Positions 35,558 to 44,511 of a stretch of DNA of 64,000 bases are shown here, piece by piece. Within the stretch, counting starts at the first letter, position 1. Every line of letters starts with the position of its first letter. Made by a program: the position numbers and the translations under genes. This DNA is from Sandarakinorhabdus glacialis (GTDB lineage: Bacteria; Pseudomonadota; Alphaproteobacteria; Sphingomonadales; Sphingomonadaceae). The stretch spans positions 62,406-126,405 of the forward strand of contig NZ_BMJM01000002.1 of assembly GCF_014643455.1 (NCBI RefSeq), written 5' to 3'. The notes under the pieces were generated by a model that was not told where the DNA came from, ran no database searches, and was given only the letters and a program-made list of their open reading frames with translations.

Positions 35558-36454
35558 GTGACTCCGCTCCTGATCCCCCCCGCAGTCCGCAACCGCCTCA
35601 AATCCCTCCGCCTCACCGCCCGCAACGCGGTAAACCTCCAGGGCCTCGGCCTCCACCACAGCCGCAGCCGCGGCGCCGGCCTAGAATTCGCCCAATACCG
35701 CGCCTACGAACGCGGCGACGAACCGCGCACCATCGACTGGAAGCTCTACGCCCGCTCCGACCGCTTCTTCGTCCGCGAATCCGAACGCGAAAGCCCACTC
35801 GCCGTCTGGCTCCTGGTCGACGCCAGCGCCTCCATGTCCCAGACCGACGTCGCCACCCCCGCCAACCCCCGCCTCGATGCCGCCAAAAGCCTCGCCGCCA
35901 GCATCGCCGAACTCGCCCTCCAGCAAGGCGACCGCTTCGGCTTCATCGGCCTCTCCGACGCCGGGCTGAAGCTCCTCGCCGCCGGCACCGGCGCCCGCCA
36001 ACGCGACCGCCTGGCCCTCGACCTCCACGCCCTGAAACCGGCAGGAAACTTCCCCAACCTCGCCCAGCTAACCCCGCTCTGGGACCGCATCGGCGCCCAC
36101 GACCTCGTCGTCATCATCAGCGACTTCTTCGACCCCGCCGTCCTCGATCTCGCCGCGCGTCTTGCCGGCGCCCGCCGTGAAGTCCTCGGCATCGAGGTCC
36201 TCACCGCCGACGAACGCGACTTCCCCTTCCGCGGCGGCTACCGCTTCCGCGACCCCGAAACCGGCGAGGAACTCCTCGGCGACGGCACCGCGCTGCGCAC
36301 CGAATACCTCGCCCGCTTCGCCGAGGCCCGCGCCGAACGCCACGCCCGCCTCGATCACCTCGGCATCCGCCACGCCGCACTGTTCACAGACGAGCCCCTC
36401 GACACCCCCCTCCGCCGCCTGTTCGGCAGCCAGTCCGCCGCCGAATACCGCTGA
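35558..36454 (+). CDS. DUF58 vWA-type protein
   Basis: The DUF58 domain is clear: GLEFAQYRAYERGDEPRTIDW, DRFFVRESERES and the MIDAS-like DASASMS near residue 88. The vWA fold continues with LVVIISDFFDP. DUF58 proteins are partners of MoxR ATPases in envelope-related systems. The start is GTG 35558, and the TGA overlaps the next ATG (TGATG). The product is 298 residues. No membrane span is seen, so it may be peripheral. Confidence 0.88.
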   Translation: MTPLLIPPAVRNRLKSLRLTARNAVNLQGLGLHHSRSRGAGLEFAQYRAYERGDEPRTIDWKLYARSDRFFVRESERESPLAVWLLVDASASMSQTDVATPANPRLDAAKSLAASIAELALQQGDRFGFIGLSDAGLKLLAAGTGARQRDRLALDLHALKPAGNFPNLAQLTPLWDRIGAHDLVVIISDFFDPAVLDLAARLAGARREVLGIEVLTADERDFPFRGGYRFRDPETGEELLGDGTALRTEYLARFAEARAERHARLDHLGIRHAALFTDEPLDTPLRRLFGSQSAAEYR

Positions 36455-37728
36455 TGGCCCTCCTCCTTCCCGCCGCCCTGGCGTCACTCCTCGCAGTTCT
36501 CATCCCCCTCGCCATCCACCTCGCCCGCCGCAGCGAGGCCGTCCCCACCGATTTCGCAGCCCTCCGCTGGCTCCGCCAAAAACCCCGTCCGAAGTCCAGA
36601 ATTCGCTTCGACGAATGGCCGCTCCTGATCGCCCGCCTGATCCTCCTAACCCTGATCGCAATCTGGCTAGCCCGTCCCATCCTCCCGGGCAGCGCCGACA
36701 CCACCCCCGTCGTCGCAGCCCTCCCCGGCGTCAACGCCGGCCCTCCGGCGAAAGGCAGCCGCAACATCTGGCTAGCCGATGGCTTTCCCCCTGCCACCGA
36801 ACCCCAACCCACCTGCTTGTCTTCACCTCTCCCGCCTGCGGGAGAGGCGAGAGACCCGTCGTCACGCGGCCCGGGTGAGGGGTCCTCACTTCCGTCACCT
36901 CTCCCCTCGAGGGAGAAGTCGGACTCGCGTCTCCGCGAGCCGGGAGAGGGGGCTGTCCCAAATTGCCCCAACATCTCCTCCCTGATCCGCCAACTCGACT
37001 CCGAACTCGCCCCCGGCGTCCCCCTGACCATAATCGTCCCCCAAATCCTCCAGGGCACCGACCCCCAACGCCCCCACCTTTCGCGCCCGATAACCTGGAA
37101 AATCGCCCCCGGCGAAATGCCCACAACCACGCCACCACCGGCAAAATTTCCCCACCTGAGCATCCGCCAACCCACCGGCCTAGACCGCGGCCAACGCACC
37201 CTCCGCGCCGCCGCCGCCGCCTGGACCGCCCGCGCCAGCTACGACATCACTCCTCCGAACGCCCCCCTCCCAACACCCCCCACCATCCTGGTCTGGCTAA
37301 CCCCCGGCCCCCTCCCGACCGCAGTCCGCGACTGGATCACCGCCGGCGGCACCGCCCTCGTAACCAACGAGACCCCCGCCGAACCCACCCCCGCCATCAC
37401 TCTCTGGCGCGACCCCATCGCCGCCCCGCTCGCCGAGGGACAGACCCTCGGCAAAGGCCGCTTCATCCGCTTCACCCGCCCGCTAACCCCCGCGCAAATC
37501 CCCCAACTCCGCGATCCCGACTTTCCCCACCAACTCGCCGCACTACTCGGCCCGCCAGCCCAGTTACCCTCCCGCATCGCCGCCGAAAACCTCGCCCCCA
37601 GCACCGGCGCTCCCCCCTGGCCGCAACCCGCCCGCGATCTGCAACCCTGGCTCGCCCTGCTCATCGCGCTCGCCTTCATCACTGAACGCTGGCTCGCCAC
37701 CCGCCGCACCCGAGCCGTCGCCCCATGA
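36454..37728 (+). CDS. BatA-type N-terminal membrane protein with in-frame repeat insertion
   Basis: The first 70 residues match the BatA N-terminal region: a start helix (LLLPAALASLLAVLIPLAIHL), basic HLARRSE, FAALRWLRQKPRPKSR, and a second helix (LILLTLIAIWLARPI). The middle, about residues 125-169 (36826-36960), is translated repeat DNA (LSSPLPPAGEARD, LPSREKSDSRLREPGEG) of low-complexity type. The rest is periplasmic-like, ending with a helix (PWLALLIALAFITERWLA). BatA-type proteins often lie beside DUF58 and MoxR genes. The product is 424 residues, longer by the inserted part. Confidence 0.8.
   Translation: MALLLPAALASLLAVLIPLAIHLARRSEAVPTDFAALRWLRQKPRPKSRIRFDEWPLLIARLILLTLIAIWLARPILPGSADTTPVVAALPGVNAGPPAKGSRNIWLADGFPPATEPQPTCLSSPLPPAGEARDPSSRGPGEGSSLPSPLPSREKSDSRLREPGEGAVPNCPNISSLIRQLDSELAPGVPLTIIVPQILQGTDPQRPHLSRPITWKIAPGEMPTTTPPPAKFPHLSIRQPTGLDRGQRTLRAAAAAWTARASYDITPPNAPLPTPPTILVWLTPGPLPTAVRDWITAGGTALVTNETPAEPTPAITLWRDPIAAPLAEGQTLGKGRFIRFTRPLTPAQIPQLRDPDFPHQLAALLGPPAQLPSRIAAENLAPSTGAPPWPQPARDLQPWLALLIALAFITERWLATRRTRAVAP
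36826..36960. repeat. In-frame palindromic repeat inside the BatA-type gene
   Basis: At about 36834 lies CCTCTCCCGC-CT-GCGGGAGAGG, a perfect 10-base stem. A second palindrome (CTCCCCTCGAGGGAG) is near 36902. The block is read through in the protein with no stop. Related GGGAGAG/CTCTCCC palindromes occur at 38301 and 54951. Confidence 0.75.
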
Positions 37729-40070
37729 CCGCCGACGCCTTCACCGCTGCATGGTCGCGCCCCGCCCGAGCCCGCAGCACCGCCGACACCTTCGCCATCG
37801 GCGCCCCCCTCGCGCTCGCCGCCGCCGCCCTCGCCTGGCGCGCTCAAGGCCCCATCGCCGCCGCGTTCACCCTAGCCGCAACCCTTGCGCTAACTGCCGC
37901 CATCGCAGCCCAACGCGCCCGCAAATTCAACAGCCGCTGGCTAACCCGCGAACTCGATTCCACCCGCCCCGAAATGGAGGACAGCGCCGACCTCTTCCTC
38001 GCCGATCCCGCAACCCTCAACCCGCTCCAGACCCTGCAGCGCGCCCGCCTCCAGTCCCGCCTCCAAACCGAAACCGCCACCCAACTCCGCCCCGCCTGGA
38101 CCACCCACGCCATCATCGCCGCCTGGCTGACCGGCCTCGCCCTCACCGCCGCCGCGCTATTCTGGCCCGGCCCAGACGGTACCGCCCCCTTCGCCCCAAC
38201 CCCGGCAGCCACCACCCCCTCCGGCCCACCGCGCCTGATCTCGCAAACCCTCCGCATCACCCCGCCTGCCTACACCGGCCTCCAAACCCGCACCGTCACA
38301 ACCTCTCCCTCCCCCCTGCGGGGAGGGCGACTCGGCGCCAGCCGAGCGGGGTGGGGGACCCCACAAAATCCGAATGAATCCCAACCCCTAACCGCTAGCG
38401 CGCCCATCAACTCCCGCCTGACCTGGACGCTCACCTTCGCTCCCCAACCAACTGCCGCCAGCCTCACCCTCCTGACCGGCCAAACCATCCCGTTAACCCG
38501 CACCGGCACCACCTGGACCGCCACCCGCACCCTCGACCGCTCGATGCTCTACCGCATCACCCACACCGCGCCCGCCTTCCGAGCCGCGTCGGCCACCCAA
38601 ACCCCGCCCACTACCCGGGAACCAACCGTCAGCCCACCCTTGGCCGTCACCCCGGCGAAGGCCGGGGCCCATCTCCCAATCTCCCAAACCACCACCCCCC
38701 TAAACCGCATAAACGCCATCCCAGACTCCCCCCCCATCATCCGCGTCCTCACCCCCGAACGCACCCTCACCGAGATGACCCCCTCCCAACCCCGCTGGCC
38801 CCTGACCTTCGAGGCAACCGACGACCACGCCATCACCCCCACCGCGCGCCTCCGCATAATCGTCACCAGCGGCGAAGGCGAAAACATCACCTTCCGCGAA
38901 TCCACCGCCGCCCTGACCGGCGCCGGCCCCCCGAAAAAACGCCGCTTCACCGCCAACCTGCCCATCGCCGCCCTCGGTCTCACCCCCGGCAACGACATCG
39001 TCGCCCAGCTCATCGTCACCGACAATCGCGCCCCGAACCCGCAGACCGTCCGCAGCCCCAGCCTCATCCTGCGCTGGCCCCCCAACCTCGGCCAGCAAGC
39101 CGGCGGCCTCGAGGGCATGGTGAAAACCGTGCTACCCGCCTATTTCCGCAGCCAACGCCAGATCATCATCGACGCCGAGGCCCTGCTCCGCGACAAGCGC
39201 CGCATCACGCCCGAACGCTTCGCCGCCCGCTCCGACGCGCTCGGCGAGGACCAGCGCATCCTGCGCATGCGCTACGGCCAGTTCCTCGGCGAGGAGAGCA
39301 GCGAGGCCCCCAGCCTTCCCGTCAACGACAGCCTGCCGACCAACGACGCGCCCCAGCCCGCCGACAAACCCGCCGAGAAAACCGAAGCCCCCGCACTCCC
39401 CGCCGGTCACGCCGCCGATGACGGCCACGGCCATGCCGCACCCGAAAAAGGCTTCGGCAAGGCCATCGACGTCCTTGCCGAATACGGCCACGAGCATGGC
39501 GACGAAAGCGCCACCATCGCCGACCCCGTCACCCGCGAGACCCTGCGCCAGGCCCTCGACGCGATGTGGGACAGCGAACGCAACCTGCGCCAGGCGGCGC
39601 CCGAGATCGCCTTGCCGTTCGCGTACACCGCGCTCGAGCTCATCAAGAAGGTCCAGCAGGCGTCGCGGATCTACCTGTCGCGAACAGGTCCCGAACTGCC
39701 GCCGATCGATCCGACGCGGCGCCTGACCGGCGACCGGCGCAACCTTGGCCAGCCGTCGCTGGCGCCGCCGCGGCGCGAGGCCGGCGACCCGGGCGCCGTC
39801 CCGGCCGCCGCCTGGCGGGCGCTGGCAGGCGCAGGGGCAGGGGAGGCGGACCTCGAAAGCCTGCAGGCGTGGGTGGCGAACAACCCCGTCGCCGACCCGC
39901 TCGCCTTCGCCGCCGCCATCGACGCCGTCCAACGCGACCGCGGCTGCCAGCCTTGCCGCCGCCAGCTCCGCGGGCTCCTCTGGGCCGCCATGAAAACGCC
40001 CCCGGCGCAGATTCCGCGCCGCCCGGCCGCCGATGAAACCGGCCGCCGCTATCTGGATGCCCTGCGATGA
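37725..40070 (+). CDS. DUF4175-type large membrane protein with two in-frame repeat insertions
   Basis: The 781-residue product starts with two helix pairs (PLALAAAALAW, AFTLAATLALTAAIAA; IIAAWLTGLALTAAALFW), the usual start of DUF4175 proteins. A long extracytoplasmic part follows, ending in an alpha-helical region with QRQIIIDAEALLRDKRR. Two palindromic repeats are translated within it: SPSPLRGGRLGASRAG near residue 192 and VTPAKAGAHLP near residue 308. The start overlaps the BatA-type stop. The gene adds to the MoxR-DUF58 set; DUF4175 proteins are typical members of such operons. Confidence 0.8.
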   Translation: MTADAFTAAWSRPARARSTADTFAIGAPLALAAAALAWRAQGPIAAAFTLAATLALTAAIAAQRARKFNSRWLTRELDSTRPEMEDSADLFLADPATLNPLQTLQRARLQSRLQTETATQLRPAWTTHAIIAAWLTGLALTAAALFWPGPDGTAPFAPTPAATTPSGPPRLISQTLRITPPAYTGLQTRTVTTSPSPLRGGRLGASRAGWGTPQNPNESQPLTASAPINSRLTWTLTFAPQPTAASLTLLTGQTIPLTRTGTTWTATRTLDRSMLYRITHTAPAFRAASATQTPPTTREPTVSPPLAVTPAKAGAHLPISQTTTPLNRINAIPDSPPIIRVLTPERTLTEMTPSQPRWPLTFEATDDHAITPTARLRIIVTSGEGENITFRESTAALTGAGPPKKRRFTANLPIAALGLTPGNDIVAQLIVTDNRAPNPQTVRSPSLILRWPPNLGQQAGGLEGMVKTVLPAYFRSQRQIIIDAEALLRDKRRITPERFAARSDALGEDQRILRMRYGQFLGEESSEAPSLPVNDSLPTNDAPQPADKPAEKTEAPALPAGHAADDGHGHAAPEKGFGKAIDVLAEYGHEHGDESATIADPVTRETLRQALDAMWDSERNLRQAAPEIALPFAYTALELIKKVQQASRIYLSRTGPELPPIDPTRRLTGDRRNLGQPSLAPPRREAGDPGAVPAAAWRALAGAGAGEADLESLQAWVANNPVADPLAFAAAIDAVQRDRGCQPCRRQLRGLLWAAMKTPPAQIPRRPAADETGRRYLDALR
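38296..38360. repeat. In-frame palindromic repeat inside the DUF4175-type gene
   Basis: The block starts CCTCTCCCTCCCCCC and carries the complementary arms CCCCTGCGGGG and GGCGCCAGCC. It is translated as SPSPLRGGRLGASRAG, which matches the common coding form of such repeats in alphaproteobacteria. No stop or frame change results. Confidence 0.7.
38645..38677. repeat. Dispersed palindromic repeat, family 1, inside the DUF4175-type gene
   Basis: The unit is the same as at 28686 and 35511, with core CCCCGGC-GAAG-GCCGGGG and the CCCATCTCCC flank. Here it is read through as VTPAKAGAHLP. This is the only copy in the window that lies inside a coding sequence. Confidence 0.85.
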
Positions 40071-41830
40071 CCGGATCGTCGGCGCTATCCGAGATGCTGC
40101 TACCGGCGCTGCTGTCCGCCGCCGTCCTGCTCGCCTGGCTCCGGCTGGCGCTGTGGCAACGCAGCGCTGCCCCCGCCGACCGCTCGCAAGGCTGGCGGCT
40201 CGCCCTGCTGGTAATCCTGCAACCCCTCGCCGCCGGGCTGCTCTATCTGACTTTGGTGCCGCCGCCGCTCGCCGGCACCGCCGGAACCATGGTCGTCGCC
40301 ACCGCCGGCGCGCCGCGGTTCGATGCACTCGCCGCCGGCGATGCGCTCGTCGCGCTGCCCGAGACACACGACCTGCCCGGCGCCGTCCGGGTCCCCGATC
40401 TCGCCACCGCATTGCGCCGCCATCCGGGAACGTCGGGCCTGCGCATCATCGGCCACGGCCTGCCGCCGCGCGACCGCGCCGCCGCCGCCGGGCTGCCGCT
40501 CGCGTTCGACCCGGCGCCGCTACCGCCCGGCCTCACCGCGCTCGGCCTGCCCGGCCAGGTCGCCCCCGGTGCCGGTTTCCGCATCGGCGGCAGCGTTATC
40601 GGCACCCCCGGCGGCCGTGCCGAACTTCTCGACCCCTCGGGCAAGACCGTCGACACCGCCGCCCTGTCATCGTCCGGCGAATTCACCCTCGCCGGCACTG
40701 CGCGCGTCGCCGGTCCCGCCGACTTCAGCCTGCGCCTGCGCGATCGCGCCGGCGCCATCACCGAAACTCATCCGGTCCCGATCGTCGCCGCCGTCCAGCC
40801 ACCCCCGCGCATGCTGGTCGTCGCCGGATCGGCCGGCCCCGATCTCAAATATCTGCGCCGCTGGGCGACCGACGCCGGCGTTCAGCTGTCGACCAGCATC
40901 GCCGCCGGCGCCGGCCTCGATGTCGGCGACGCCCCGGCGCGGCTCGACCCGTCCAGCCTGTCGCGCCTCGACCTGCTCGTTCTCGACGAACGCAGCTGGG
41001 CCGGCCTCGGGGCAGGGGGGCGCGCCAACGTCATTTCGGCGGTCCGCTCCGGCCTCGGTGTCGTCCTCCGCATTACCGGGCCGATCGCCGATGAAACCCG
41101 CCGTCAATGGGCGAACCTAGGTCTGCCGATCGGCGAAACGACCGAGCCTTCCCTACGCACCGCCCCCGGCATATCCGCCAAATCCGGTTCCGAGGCGCAA
41201 ACCGCCCTGCAACTAACCCGCCAAAGCCCGGTGGCAGCCTCCAGCGATACCGTGAAACTGCTCGAAAACCCCGCAAATCCCGCAATTGCCAACTGGCGCA
41301 GCCTGGGACGCGGCCGCATCGGACTATTGCCGATCACCGACCTTTATACCCTTGTAATCGCCGGACAAAGCACCCGCCACGCCGCGCTGTGGAGCCAGAT
41401 CCTCGGCGCCGTCGCCCGTCCGCAGTCGACGACCACACCAAACATCACCGGCACCGCCGAACGCCTCAGCCTGTGCAAAATATCATTACCCGCCAGCGTG
41501 TTAAGCCCGAGCGGCGGCGCGACGGTTCTCATCCCCGAACCCTCCATCCCCACTTGCGCCGCATTTTATCCAACGGAAACCGGCTGGCACGGCACCGCTG
41601 GAACGAGTTTCTACGTCGCCCCCAACACTTTCGCGGGCGACACCCAGGCTGCAACCTGGCGTCTCCAAACATCTGTTATTCCCAAGAAAAACGAAGACGC
41701 CGCCCTCGGACGCGGCTCGTCATGGCCATGGTTCATCGCCTGGTTGCTGGTGTCGGCAACGCTCTGGTGGTTCGAACGCACCCGCTACGGCCGCGTTCGC
41801 CACCTTGACCAAAAGAACCAGATAGATTAA
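40067..41830 (+). CDS. Large membrane protein of the MoxR operon, unknown function
   Basis: The 587-residue product has a helix pair at the N-terminus (LLPALLSAAVLLAWLRLALW and ALLVILQPLAAGLLYLTLV) and one at the C-terminus (PWFIAWLLVSATLWWFE), with a large extracytoplasmic part between. The middle holds an Ig-like region (GSVIGTPGGRAELLDPSGK) and a Rossmann-like region (PPRMLVVAGSAGPDLKYLRRW). This outline fits the last member of MoxR-DUF58-BatA-DUF4175 operons, but no specific family was recognised. The start overlaps the DUF4175 stop by 4 bases. Confidence 0.7.
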   Translation: MTGSSALSEMLLPALLSAAVLLAWLRLALWQRSAAPADRSQGWRLALLVILQPLAAGLLYLTLVPPPLAGTAGTMVVATAGAPRFDALAAGDALVALPETHDLPGAVRVPDLATALRRHPGTSGLRIIGHGLPPRDRAAAAGLPLAFDPAPLPPGLTALGLPGQVAPGAGFRIGGSVIGTPGGRAELLDPSGKTVDTAALSSSGEFTLAGTARVAGPADFSLRLRDRAGAITETHPVPIVAAVQPPPRMLVVAGSAGPDLKYLRRWATDAGVQLSTSIAAGAGLDVGDAPARLDPSSLSRLDLLVLDERSWAGLGAGGRANVISAVRSGLGVVLRITGPIADETRRQWANLGLPIGETTEPSLRTAPGISAKSGSEAQTALQLTRQSPVAASSDTVKLLENPANPAIANWRSLGRGRIGLLPITDLYTLVIAGQSTRHAALWSQILGAVARPQSTTTPNITGTAERLSLCKISLPASVLSPSGGATVLIPEPSIPTCAAFYPTETGWHGTAGTSFYVAPNTFAGDTQAATWRLQTSVIPKKNEDAALGRGSSWPWFIAWLLVSATLWWFERTRYGRVRHLDQKNQID

Positions 41831-41841
41831 ACAAAGTTTTC

Positions 41842-41872
41842 GTCATGTTGAACTCGTTTCAGCATCCATCGC
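41842..41872. repeat. Dispersed repeat, family 2
   Basis: Second copy of the 31-base unit of 30514-30544, starting CGTCATGTTGAAC and differing at 3 positions. It lies just after the end of the membrane-protein gene in the 80-base gap to the convergent oxidoreductase gene. A termination role is possible. Confidence 0.75.
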
Positions 41873-41910
41873 GCCACCAAGCACCTCGACGTCCGAGAAT
41901 GCGCCAAACC

Positions 41911-42894
41911 CTAATCAGCAATATGGATCAACATCTTCCCGCTATTCCGTCCCTCGAACAGCCCGATCAACCCCTCCGGCGCCGCCTCGAACCCCTCGAG
42001 CACCGTCTCCTGGTATTTGATCTGGCCATCCTTCAACCAACCCGTCATGTCGGCAACGAACTGCGCGGCTAGATGACCGAAATCGCTCGCCACGAACCCC
42101 TGCATGCGGACCTTGCCATAGATCAGCTTGAACAGGTTTTGCACGCCTTCACCGCCGCCGTTATACGTTGAAATCATGCCGCAAACCGGGATCCGGCCAT
42201 GAACATTCATGCGCTGCAGCGCCGCATCGAGGTGCGCTCCGCCGACGTTCTCGAAATACACGTCGATGCCCTTCGGCGTGGCCTCGGCAACCGCCTTGGC
42301 AAGCGGCTGCGTCTTGTAGTTTATCACTGCATCGAGCCCAGCGACATCGCGCAGCCAGGCAGCTTTGGCATCCGACCCGGTCGACCCGACGACACGGCAG
42401 CCCTTGATCCTGGCGATCTGCGCGACCACCGATCCGACCGCGCCGCCAGCCGTCGAAACGAACACCTGCTCGCCGTCCTTGAGCGCACCGACTTCCAGCA
42501 ATCCTCCATAGGCCGTCATCCCGGTGCCGCCAAGGGCATGGAGATAGACCGACAGTGGCAGCTCCGGATCGGGAGCAAGTTTCTGCAAACCCTTGCCATC
42601 GCGCGTGAAAAGTTCGCGAAACCCGAACCCATGGCGGACCAGGTCGCCCTCGGCAAACCGTGGATTGCGCGACTGGACGACCCGCCCGATACCGCCGCCG
42701 ATCATCGGCTCGCCCAGCGCCTGGTCGGCATCCAGCCGCGGCCGCATATAGGGATCGACCGACATCCACAGCGCCGCAACCTGCACTTCGCCCTCGCCAG
42801 CGTCGGCGATATCGGCCTCGACCAGCGCAAAGTCATCGGGCACCGGAATCCCCATGGGACGCCGGACAAGATGGATCTGCCGCGCCGTGGTCAT
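41911..42894 (-). CDS. NADP-dependent zinc-independent medium-chain oxidoreductase
   Basis: The protein matches the MDR enzymes of the curcumin reductase / leukotriene B4 dehydrogenase type: N-terminal RQIHLVRRPMGIPVPDDFAL and MSVDPYMRPRL, the Rossmann motif STAGGAVGSVVAQIARIKG, and YFENVGGAHLDAALQRM. No zinc-binding Cys cluster is present. It probably reduces activated double bonds with NADPH. The product is 327 residues. The start overlaps the GST stop by 4 bases, so the two act together in detoxification or small-molecule turnover. Confidence 0.88.
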   Translation of the reverse strand: MTTARQIHLVRRPMGIPVPDDFALVEADIADAGEGEVQVAALWMSVDPYMRPRLDADQALGEPMIGGGIGRVVQSRNPRFAEGDLVRHGFGFRELFTRDGKGLQKLAPDPELPLSVYLHALGGTGMTAYGGLLEVGALKDGEQVFVSTAGGAVGSVVAQIARIKGCRVVGSTGSDAKAAWLRDVAGLDAVINYKTQPLAKAVAEATPKGIDVYFENVGGAHLDAALQRMNVHGRIPVCGMISTYNGGGEGVQNLFKLIYGKVRMQGFVASDFGHLAAQFVADMTGWLKDGQIKYQETVLEGFEAAPEGLIGLFEGRNSGKMLIHIAD

Positions 42895-43517
42895 GACCGC
42901 GCCCCGCCGCGAACGCTCGGCCGCGCCGAGACCAGCTCATGCCAACGCTGCACGGCCGGCACGTTCTCGAGCGGCACAAGGCCGATAAAGCCCGCAAAAT
43001 CAACGATTGTGAGCAGTGTGATATCGGCCATGGTGAAGTTCGGCCCGGCCAGATACCCGGCCCCAGCCGCCAATTCGCCGTCCAACCACTTCATCGTATC
43101 CGCCAGCACGCCGCGATTGGATTCGCCGAACGCCTTGTTCTGGTCGATCAGCGACGCCGTCAACGGATGCGCATGCCGCCAGAAATTGCTGACCGGAATC
43201 ATGACCCGCAGTTCGGCCCGCCGCGTCCACATGTCGATGACCGCCGATTCGACCGGGTTGGTCCCGAACAGCGGCGGCTCGGGGTATATCGCATCGAGAT
43301 AGCGGCAGATCGAAACGCTCTCGGTGATCATCGTGCCGTCATCGAGCTCGAGCACCGGTACCTGGCCAAGCGTATTGCGCTGCAGATGCTCGGCCGATTT
43401 GTGCTCGCGTTTGCGCAGGTCGATGTTGAGCTCGGGCAAGTCGATGCCCTTCTCGGCAATGACCAGCCGGACGCGCCGCGGATTGGGAGCCGGATCGGGC
43501 GCGCCATAATATTTCAT
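42891..43517 (-). CDS. Glutathione S-transferase family protein
   Basis: The thioredoxin-like N-terminal domain reads MKYYGAPDPAPNPRRVRLVIAE in part, with the substrate-Pro segment GQVPVLELDDG and the Glu-Ser motif ITESVSICRYLD that binds glutathione. The helical C-terminal domain has the typical AGPNFTMADITLLTIVDF. At 208 residues it is normal for cytosolic GSTs. It is encoded just upstream of, and coupled to, the NADP oxidoreductase. Confidence 0.9.
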   Translation of the reverse strand: MKYYGAPDPAPNPRRVRLVIAEKGIDLPELNIDLRKREHKSAEHLQRNTLGQVPVLELDDGTMITESVSICRYLDAIYPEPPLFGTNPVESAVIDMWTRRAELRVMIPVSNFWRHAHPLTASLIDQNKAFGESNRGVLADTMKWLDGELAAGAGYLAGPNFTMADITLLTIVDFAGFIGLVPLENVPAVQRWHELVSARPSVRGGARS

Positions 43518-43669
43518 GTTGGTCTCCAGTGACTTGATCAGAGAGCGCTTGAGTAGCCAGCACAATGCCGGCCGCAATCGGCGATCGCGAGCGTAACGAT
43601 GTTATTTAGTGCTGGCAGCGCGCGCCTGCCATGCTGGCAATTCTGGCAGGAGTTTACTATCGGATCGCA

Positions 43670-44497
43670 ATGACCATCTATCTCGACGTCACTGGGGATA
43701 CGCCGCGGTCAAGGACAAGCGCCATAAAATTATACGGCGCCGACGCGTTCGAGGGAATGCGCCGGGCCGGCAGGATTGCCGCCGAGACGCTCGATTCACT
43801 GGTACCGCTGGTCGTGCCCGGAGTCAGCACCGGAGAACTCGACGATTTCGTCCGGGACGCCATTGTCGGTGCCGGCGCCGTCCCCACCAACATCGGCTAT
43901 CAGGGCTATGCCCACGCGACCTGCATCTCGGTAAACCATGTCGTCTGCCACGGCATACCCGGTTCCAAGGCGCTAATATCGGGCGATATTCTCAATATCG
44001 ACCTGACCGCTGTCCTCGATGGCTGGCACGGCGATACCAGCCGCATGTACATCGTCGGGGAGGCGCCGATCAAGGCCAAGCGCCTGATCGACGTCACCTA
44101 TGAATGCCTGACCCTCGGTATCGAGCAGGCGGTCGCCGGCAACCATCTCGGCGATATCGGGCACGCCATCCAGCAACATGCCGAGAAGCATCGCTACGGA
44201 GTGGTGCGCGACTTCGTCGGTCACGGCGTCGGCCTCGTCTATCACGACCAGCCCGATGTCCATCATTACGGACGCCCCGGTACCGGGCCCGAGTTGCGAC
44301 CGGGGATGATCTTCACCATCGAGCCGATGATCAATATCGGCAAGCCGGGCGTGAAAATCCTCGATGACGAATGGACAGCAGTGACGCGCGATCGCTCGCT
44401 GTCGGCCCAGTTCGAGCATTCGATCGGCATCACCGAAGCAGGCCCGGAAATTTTCACGCTCAGTCCCAAGGGGTTGCACCGTCCGCCTTATCGCTGA
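43670..44497 (+). CDS. map: Methionine aminopeptidase, type I
   Basis: Methionine aminopeptidase removes the N-terminal Met from new proteins in the cytosol. The pita-bread fold and its ligands are visible: NHVVCHGIP (His), DILNIDLTAVLDGWHGD (two Asp), VGHGVGLVYHD (His), MIFTIEPMINIG (Glu) and SAQFEHSIGI (Glu). The product is 275 residues from ATG 43670; ATG 43631 in the same frame would add 13. Neither has a strong ribosome site. Confidence 0.92.
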   Translation: MTIYLDVTGDTPRSRTSAIKLYGADAFEGMRRAGRIAAETLDSLVPLVVPGVSTGELDDFVRDAIVGAGAVPTNIGYQGYAHATCISVNHVVCHGIPGSKALISGDILNIDLTAVLDGWHGDTSRMYIVGEAPIKAKRLIDVTYECLTLGIEQAVAGNHLGDIGHAIQQHAEKHRYGVVRDFVGHGVGLVYHDQPDVHHYGRPGTGPELRPGMIFTIEPMINIGKPGVKILDDEWTAVTRDRSLSAQFEHSIGITEAGPEIFTLSPKGLHRPPYR

Positions 44498-44511
44498 CGC
44501 GAAAGGCTCGG

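Noticed and set aside
43518-43669. Replication origin at the skew change
   Set aside because: No DnaA boxes, AT-rich unwinding region or origin-linked genes were seen in this gap. The skew change is reported without claiming an origin.
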